A stretch of 9,693 nucleotides of DNA. It comes from Bacteroidota bacterium (GTDB lineage: Bacteria > Bacteroidota > Bacteroidia > Chitinophagales > Chitinophagaceae). Numbering within the stretch: position 1 is the first letter of the stretch; each line of letters begins with the position of its first letter. Below are positions 1 through 5,066 of this stretch, piece by piece. The translations under genes were made by a program, and so were the position numbers. The DNA lies in contig JANYAL010000220.1 in NCBI GenBank assembly GCA_025361325.1, positions 1 to 9,693 of the forward strand, in the 5' to 3' direction. The notes beneath the pieces are model-generated. The model was not told the origin of the DNA and made no database searches. It was given only the letters and a program-made list of their open reading frames with translations.

Positions 1-1
1 G

Positions 2-595
2 ATTCTAAAAAAAGAATTTGGTCTTGACATTCAAATGGGAAGACTCATCGCTCCTTATTATGGAAAAATATATGTTATCCATTCCCAGCCCACCGACTCC
101 CTATTCAAACTTATGATGCATCGCAGCGATAACTTCTTTGCAGAACAAACCCTCTTGATGGCCAGCAATGAACGTCTGGGATACATGGATGATGGTGCTA
201 TGATCGATACCCTGTTGGAGACCGACCTGAAAGACCTTCCCCAACGGCCAAAATGGGTGGACGGTAGTGGCCTTAGCAGGTATAATTTATTTACGCCCCA
301 GGCGTTTATTTACATATTAAATAAGATGCGAAATGAATTCGGCTGGAACCGCATGAAGACTATCTTACCTACCGGTGGCGAAGGAACCCTAAGATCATTT
401 TTCAAACAGGACAGTAGTTTTATCTATGCAAAGACCGGAACATTAAGCAACAACTGTGCTTTAAGCGGTTACTTGCTGACTAAAAAAGGGAAGTTTCTGA
501 TCTTCAGCATCTTAGCAAACCATTATCAGACTGGCGCAACCCCCATCAGAAAAGTAACGGAGCGCTTTTTGACCACCATCAGAAAGAATTATTAG
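2..595 (+). CDS. dacB: D-alanyl-D-alanine carboxypeptidase/endopeptidase, PBP4 (DacB) family, 3' part only
   Basis: The reading frame is open from base 2, so the gene begins before the window; about 197 C-terminal residues are visible and the stop is TAG at 593-595. Two of the three active-site motifs of the PBP4/peptidase S13 family can be seen: Ser-Asp-Asn (SDN, 125-133) in the context RSDNFFAEQTLL, and Lys-Thr-Gly (KTG, 431-439) in the context YAKTGTLSNN. The family-typical segment DGSGLSRYN lies between them. The catalytic SxxK motif must be upstream of the window. These periplasmic enzymes trim the terminal D-Ala from peptidoglycan stem peptides or cut D-Ala-mDAP crosslinks. The ATG at 35 is internal and not a start. 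No terminator-like hairpin follows in the 73 bases before the next gene. The family call is firm; carboxypeptidase versus endopeptidase activity cannot be told from the sequence. Confidence 0.85.
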   Translation: MLKKEFGLDIQMGRLIAPYYGKIYVIHSQPTDSLFKLMMHRSDNFFAEQTLLMASNERLGYMDDGAMIDTLLETDLKDLPQRPKWVDGSGLSRYNLFTPQAFIYILNKMRNEFGWNRMKTILPTGGEGTLRSFFKQDSSFIYAKTGTLSNNCALSGYLLTKKGKFLIFSILANHYQTGATPIRKVTERFLTTIRKNY

Positions 596-668
596 ATATT
601 AATTTACCAGTCAGGCAACATTTCCGGCAATAGCCGTATCTCTACTATACTTAAACCGTAATATCCGA

Positions 669-3122
669 ATGAAAAATCCTATTACCCAATCAAAAAAGAA
701 TTTTATGAAAAAACTTTTTACATTATTATGGCTTTCCCTGGCCGCTTTCACGATTAAGGCAACTGCGCAGGGGGGGGGGAATTGCAATCCGGAATTTACC
801 TACCAATTTCTAAACAGTTCGCTGGTGAGGTTCATTCCTGCAGTCAATGATTCACCAGCAGTTCAGCACAGCTGGAATTTTGGTGACGGAAGCACTGTTT
901 CACACACTGTTTCACCAACCCACAACTATGCATTGCCGGGTACATATAATGTGTTACATACTGTAGTGAGACATAACCCAAACGGAGGAACTGAATGTAC
1001 TGAATCTCTGACAAAACAGCTTACAATACCTCCTCCCTGTAACCTAGTGGTCGATTTCAGCTGGAATGCTACAAATGCCAATTCGCTAACGATCGAATTC
1101 CATAACCTAAGTACGCCTTTGGGTACCAATGATTCCACCACCTGGTCTTTTGGCGATGGCAGCACCTCGTATGTGACCAATCCCCTGCATACTTATGCCC
1201 ATGCAGGTACCTACAATGTTTGCCTGGTGGTCAAGAAGAACAATCCTCCCGGAACCCCTCCCTGCATCCGTTATATCTGTAAAACCATAACGGTAACAAC
1301 ACCGTGCAACCTGGTAGTTGATTTCAGTTCTGCACCTGCCACCGGCAATCCACTTGAGATTCATTTTATTAACCTGAGCACTCCCCTGGGGTCGAATGAT
1401 TCAACTACCTGGACCTTTGGAGACGGCAGTACATCGTTTGCCGTAAATCCTGTACATATCTATGCACATGCAGGCACGTATACTGTTTGCCTGGTAGTTA
1501 AGAAAAACAATGCAGCAGGAACACCACCCTGTATACGTTATCTCTGTAAAACAATCACAGTTACAGAACCTTGTAACCTGCAGGCTAATTTCACCTGGAG
1601 AGCTGATTCGGTCAATGCACAGAAGATATGGTTCACCAACACGTCATTACCATTGAACAATACGGATTCCATGCACTGGACCTTTGGAGATGGAACAACT
1701 TCCAGTTTAGTGAGCCCGGACCATACATATGCCCAACCTGGCACCTATACCGTTTGCCTGAGGGTACAAAAAAGAGGCCCCGCAGGAATTGTGATCAATT
1801 GTGTAAGTGAGACCTGTAAAACGCTTGTTGTTTATCCTACCTGCAATTTTCAGGCGAATTATACCTGGCAGCTTGATCCCCAGAATAATAACAGGGTGAA
1901 TTTCACCAATACCACCAATGTGCCTCCGCTTAATGCAACCGTGAACTGGTACTTCGGGGATGGCAGTTCCGCCACTACCTGGAATGCCTCGCATGAATAT
2001 GCGCATCCAGGCAGGTATTATGTTTGCCTGAGGATACAACTGAGTACCAATTGTGTTCGCTATAAATGCGATTCCATTACAATACCGGAACCTTGCAACT
2101 TCCAGCCCAGTTATACCTGGCAACTGGATTCCATTAATAGTAATAAGGTGCATTTCACAAATACTACCAATGCAGGATCAAATACTGCTTCCGCTATTTG
2201 GAGCTTTGGAGATGGTGCCACTGCAACAACCTGGAATGCAGTTCATGAATATGCACACCCTGGCAGATACTATGTTTGCCTGAGGGTGCAACTGAGCACC
2301 AACTGTGTTCGCTATAAATGCGATTCCATCACGGTACAACCACCCTGCAACAGTAACAGTAATTTCTATTTTGTTGTTGCACCCACAAATAGCCAGACCT
2401 ATGTATTCACGCCGGTTTATCAGAATTCCGCATTTCAATACATCTGGACCTTTGGTGACGGCAGCGGAAGCACCAGCATGATCACTACACACCATTATGC
2501 TCATGCAGGAAATTACACCGCTTGCCTCACTGTTATTGTCAACCACAACTGCACTTCTACGACATGTAAAACGGTTGTGGTTACCGGGCAGGTCAATTGC
2601 GACAGCATCCATGTTACTTATACTTACCAACATGATCCGGTTATCCCGAATAAGATCTATTTCTATGCAGTAGCCAATTATATCATCCTTGACCAGACCT
2701 GGACAATTACCTCTTTGAACGGCGGTACACCACCTGTGATCCTGCACCAGAATAATCCGGTCTATGTTTTCCGTGACACCGGTTTATACAGGGTATGTCT
2801 GAACGTAGTAACATTGGGGGGCTGCACAAAGGAATACTGCACACAGATCCACATCGAGCACGTGACCCAGCAATGCACTTTACAGGCCTATCCAAATCCT
2901 GCCTCTACATCGGTCAATGTAAATGTGTCACTGTCAACACCTACCCTGATCAATGTATATGTGTACAACACCCTGAATGTGCTGGTGCTGGACAAACACC
3001 AGCAGGGGGTAGTCGGAAACAATGTAGTGAACCTGAATGTCAGCGGACTTATCTCTGGCTTTTACACCATGAGAGTGATCTATGGAAACAACAACTGTTA
3101 TTCGGCATTCCAGAAATTATAA
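669..3122 (+). CDS. Secreted PKD-repeat protein with C-terminal T9SS type A sorting domain
   Basis: This 817-residue protein has an N-terminal signal peptide, eight tandem beta-sandwich modules and a secretion tag. The ATG at 705 gives the more classic signal peptide (MKKLFTLLWL..., ending at ATAQ) and has an A-rich upstream region, so it may be the true start; the outer ATG at 669 is kept and residues are numbered from it. Seven modules carry the PKD hallmark W-x-FGDG (Trp at residues 69, 159, 248, 337, 427, 511, 593). An eighth (Trp678) has lost FGDG. Modules 2-8 each hold four cysteines. Residues 736-817 (starting CTLQAYPNPAST, ending near GFYTMRVIYG) match the T9SS type A sorting domain, which sends proteins through the outer membrane for cell-surface anchoring or release. 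There is no enzymatic domain, so an adhesive or structural role is likely, but the ligand is unknown. A G10 run at 770-779 encodes Gly-Gly-Gly just after the signal peptide. Confidence 0.9.
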   Translation: MKNPITQSKKNFMKKLFTLLWLSLAAFTIKATAQGGGNCNPEFTYQFLNSSLVRFIPAVNDSPAVQHSWNFGDGSTVSHTVSPTHNYALPGTYNVLHTVVRHNPNGGTECTESLTKQLTIPPPCNLVVDFSWNATNANSLTIEFHNLSTPLGTNDSTTWSFGDGSTSYVTNPLHTYAHAGTYNVCLVVKKNNPPGTPPCIRYICKTITVTTPCNLVVDFSSAPATGNPLEIHFINLSTPLGSNDSTTWTFGDGSTSFAVNPVHIYAHAGTYTVCLVVKKNNAAGTPPCIRYLCKTITVTEPCNLQANFTWRADSVNAQKIWFTNTSLPLNNTDSMHWTFGDGTTSSLVSPDHTYAQPGTYTVCLRVQKRGPAGIVINCVSETCKTLVVYPTCNFQANYTWQLDPQNNNRVNFTNTTNVPPLNATVNWYFGDGSSATTWNASHEYAHPGRYYVCLRIQLSTNCVRYKCDSITIPEPCNFQPSYTWQLDSINSNKVHFTNTTNAGSNTASAIWSFGDGATATTWNAVHEYAHPGRYYVCLRVQLSTNCVRYKCDSITVQPPCNSNSNFYFVVAPTNSQTYVFTPVYQNSAFQYIWTFGDGSGSTSMITTHHYAHAGNYTACLTVIVNHNCTSTTCKTVVVTGQVNCDSIHVTYTYQHDPVIPNKIYFYAVANYIILDQTWTITSLNGGTPPVILHQNNPVYVFRDTGLYRVCLNVVTLGGCTKEYCTQIHIEHVTQQCTLQAYPNPASTSVNVNVSLSTPTLINVYVYNTLNVLVLDKHQQGVVGNNVVNLNVSGLISGFYTMRVIYGNNNCYSAFQKL
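770..779 (+). repeat. Homopolymeric G10 tract within coding sequence
   Basis: Ten consecutive G residues cover the last base of a CAG codon and three GGG codons, immediately after the predicted signal peptide. With ten Gs the frame is open through the whole gene. With nine Gs translation would hit TAA at 811-813; with eleven it would hit TGA at 848-850. Such tracts are known slippage sites in contingency genes of other bacteria. Here that role is inferred, and the exact length is also prone to sequencing error. Confidence 0.9.
783..2873 (+). repeat. Tandem array of eight PKD-type module repeats
   Basis: Modules begin at a conserved Cys, usually in PCN. The Cys residues lie at 39, 124, 213, 302, 392, 476, 560 and 644 (numbered from ATG 669), giving units of about 82-90 residues (246-270 bases). 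The shared pattern is PCN..F.W, then an F.N.(S/T) strand, W-x-FGDG, H-x-YA-x-x-G-x-Y, VCL and a closing CKTITV-like strand. Modules 2 and 3 are close copies (offset 267 bases), as are 5 and 6 (offset 252 bases). The latter share a perfect 26-base match at 2052-2077 and 2304-2329. Module 1 has only two cysteines. Module 8 lacks FGDG but keeps four cysteines. Confidence 0.88.
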
Positions 3123-3131
3123 TGTACCAAT

Positions 3132-3167
3132 AAAAAAAACCTGCAACAAATTGTTGCAGGTTTTTTT
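3132..3167. terminator. Bidirectional intrinsic terminator between convergent genes
   Basis: A perfect 9-bp stem, CCTGCAACA (3140-3148) and TGTTGCAGG (3152-3160), encloses a 3-base loop. It is preceded by eight As (3132-3139) and followed by seven Ts (3161-3167), so it reads as hairpin plus U-tract on both strands. It starts nine bases after the PKD gene stop codon and ends 15 bases before the mutL stop codon, and so can serve both genes. Confidence 0.9.
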
Positions 3168-3182
3168 ATTTCTCAACCTAAG

Positions 3183-5003
3183 TTATCTCCCAAATAATTT
3201 ATCCAATTCCTCTTTCCAGAATTCAAGGTAAACAGGTTTCCCGTTGGGCGTGATGTTTGGCATCTCGCAATCAAAGAGGTCGTCCACCAATGCTTTCATC
3301 TCCCGTTCCGTAAGCAAATTGCCGGCTTTCACAGATTGCTGCAGGGCAAGGGAACGCAATAGTTTTTCCCTTTTGCTGAATTTAAGATCGTTGCTGAAAT
3401 GTTTGTATTGCTCCAGCATCCTTTCGATGGTCTTTTTTTCATTGCCCGGATCAATATCGGCAGGAATACCCTGAATCACAAATGTATTATTGCCGAATGG
3501 CTCCAGGGAATAACCCAGGTGTACGAGGTCGGGCAACAATTCATGGAGCAGCACTGTGTCTGCCGCTGAGAATTCCATGGTCAGGGGGAATAAGCTTCTT
3601 TGCGTTGCAATGGGTTTGCCATTAACAGCCCCGCTGAATTTCTCATAGAGGATTCGTTCATGTGCATTTTGCTGTTGAATGAGCAAGTATCCCTTGTCAT
3701 GCTGTGCCACTATAAAACTAAAGTGCAGCTGAAACAGGTGTTCAGTTTGGGGTTTATTCTTTAACGAAGTCACCCGCATGTCCTCATGTAAAGGTTTGTT
3801 CACTTCGTTATTTGATTCGGCAGGTTCATAGAAATCCTTCCAGTTCCGCAGACCGCCTCTGCCTTCAATAAGATGTGATTGATTCTTTTGTATAAATGTG
3901 CTGAACAGGGGGGATCTCTCGGCGGAGGATATTTTCTCTTCTGTGAAGGGCTTGCTAACCGCGTCAGTATGCTCGATGGCCATATCCAGTTCAAAATCAA
4001 GGGTAGGAGTTATACTGAACTGCGCCAGCGCATGTTTTACCGCACTTTGTACAAAAGCATACACGATTTTTTCGTCTTCAAATTTGATCTCCTGCTTGGT
4101 AGGGTGCACATTGATATCGAGCTGAGCAGGATCCAGATCAATGAAAAGTGCATACATTGGAAAACTGTCCCTGGGGATCATTTCATTGAATGCATTCATG
4201 AGTGCATGGTTCAGGTATGCACTCCGGATGAACCGGTTGTTCACGAAGAAATACTGGTCGCCCCTCGTCTTCTTGGCAGTCTCCGGTTTGCCCACAAAAC
4301 CATAGATGTTCATGTAATCCGATTGTTCCCTTACTGAAACAAGTTTGGTATTATAGGAATTCCCCAACAATTGTATGATACGCTGCTTAAGGGTTCCCTT
4401 TTCCAGGTGAAAAACCTCCTGCCCGTTGCTGGTGAAGGAAAAGAAGATTTCCGGGAAAGACATGGCGACCCGGATAAATTCATCAATGATATGCCTGAGT
4501 TCTGCTGCATTGCTTTTCAGGAAATTACGCCTGGCTGGCACATTAAAGAAAAGATTCTTCATGGCAATACTGGTACCGGCGGGTATGGCCACAGGCTCTT
4601 GCCTGGTAACAGCACTGTTCTCCATTTCAATGAAGATACCTGTATCATTTCCTGCCTGCCTTGTCTTTAATTCAACCTGGGCCACCGCTGCTATACTTGC
4701 CAGTGCTTCTCCCCTGAAACCCATGGTCTTGATCCTGAACAGGTCCTCGATACTGGTTATCTTGGACGTCGCATGACGTTCAAAGGCCATCCGCGCATCT
4801 GTTTCACTCATACCGCTGCCATTATCAATGACCTGTACCAGGGCCTTACCGGCATCATAGACAATGAGCCTGATGGAATCAGCCCCGGCATCTACTGCAT
4901 TCTCCAACAACTCCTTTACCGCACTGGCCGGACGTTGGATCACTTCACCGGCCGCTATCTGGTTGGCAATGTTATCCGGTAATAGTTGAATAATATCGGT
5001 CAA
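3183..5003 (-). CDS. mutL: DNA mismatch repair protein MutL
   Basis: MutL couples mismatch recognition by MutS to downstream excision. The 606-residue protein has the GHKL ATPase motifs in order: ELLENAVDAGA (Glu34, Asn35, residues 31-41), DNGSGM (60-65), HATSKI (77-82) and GFRGEAL (95-101). NVHPTK (298-303) follows in the transducer domain, then a linker of about 75 residues (roughly 340-415) and the C-terminal dimerisation domain. The start is TTG at 5003-5001: it gives the family-typical N-terminus TDIIQLLPDNIANQIAAGEVI, and an in-frame TAA lies only three codons upstream. The ATG at 5010 is out of frame. In the C-terminal domain the endonuclease motif DQHA(X)2E(X)4E is replaced by QQQNAHERILYE (443-454), and TPNGKP (585-590) stands where CPHGRP is found in nicking MutLs. 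It is probably not a metal-dependent nickase, though that is inferred. It is transcribed toward the PKD gene and divergently from the GH3 fusion. Confidence 0.97.
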   Translation of the reverse strand: MTDIIQLLPDNIANQIAAGEVIQRPASAVKELLENAVDAGADSIRLIVYDAGKALVQVIDNGSGMSETDARMAFERHATSKITSIEDLFRIKTMGFRGEALASIAAVAQVELKTRQAGNDTGIFIEMENSAVTRQEPVAIPAGTSIAMKNLFFNVPARRNFLKSNAAELRHIIDEFIRVAMSFPEIFFSFTSNGQEVFHLEKGTLKQRIIQLLGNSYNTKLVSVREQSDYMNIYGFVGKPETAKKTRGDQYFFVNNRFIRSAYLNHALMNAFNEMIPRDSFPMYALFIDLDPAQLDINVHPTKQEIKFEDEKIVYAFVQSAVKHALAQFSITPTLDFELDMAIEHTDAVSKPFTEEKISSAERSPLFSTFIQKNQSHLIEGRGGLRNWKDFYEPAESNNEVNKPLHEDMRVTSLKNKPQTEHLFQLHFSFIVAQHDKGYLLIQQQNAHERILYEKFSGAVNGKPIATQRSLFPLTMEFSAADTVLLHELLPDLVHLGYSLEPFGNNTFVIQGIPADIDPGNEKKTIERMLEQYKHFSNDLKFSKREKLLRSLALQQSVKAGNLLTEREMKALVDDLFDCEMPNITPNGKPVYLEFWKEELDKLFGR

Positions 5004-5010
5004 AATCCAT

Positions 5011-5018
5011 TAATTTAG
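5011..5018 (+). promoter_or_regulatory. Possible -7 box for the GH3/serine hydrolase gene
   Basis: TAATTTAG differs from the Bacteroidota consensus TAnnTTTG at one defined position. A TTG (4986-4988) lies 22 bases upstream as a possible -33 element. It would overlap the divergent mutL start region. In an AT-rich spacer such a match can occur by chance. Confidence 0.22.
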
Positions 5019-5023
5019 AATAT

Positions 5024-5031
5024 CAAAAATA
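5024..5031 (-). promoter_or_regulatory. Putative Bacteroidota -7 box for mutL
   Basis: On the minus strand this reads TATTTTTG, an exact match to the Bacteroidota -7 consensus TAnnTTTG, 20 bases upstream of the TTG start of mutL. That would leave a leader of only about 10-15 bases. No good TTTG (-33) element is seen at the usual spacing, so the call rests on one box in an AT-rich 63-base spacer. Confidence 0.35.
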
Positions 5032-5066
5032 ACACTTCCCCTGCACTATAAAATTTAAAAACAAGC

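Noticed and set aside
35..37. ATG at 35 as the start of the first gene
   Set aside because: The frame is open to base 2, and the catalytic SxxK region of the family is missing, so the gene must start before the window.
596..668. Promoter, terminator or small RNA between dacB and the PKD gene
   Set aside because: No stable hairpin with a T-tract and no good TAnnTTTG box were found. TATACTTA near 646-653 matches only weakly.
1707..2747. Long minus-strand reading frames opposite the PKD gene (1707-2153 and 2178-2747)
   Set aside because: They lie wholly inside a clearly coding repeat array. Their translations have no recognisable domain, and their openness follows from the repeated codon pattern of the plus-strand gene.
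3879..4776. Plus-strand frames opposite mutL (3879-4337, 4371-4670, 4426-4776)
   Set aside because: mutL is unmistakable on the other strand, and these frames show no motif, signal peptide or start context of their own.
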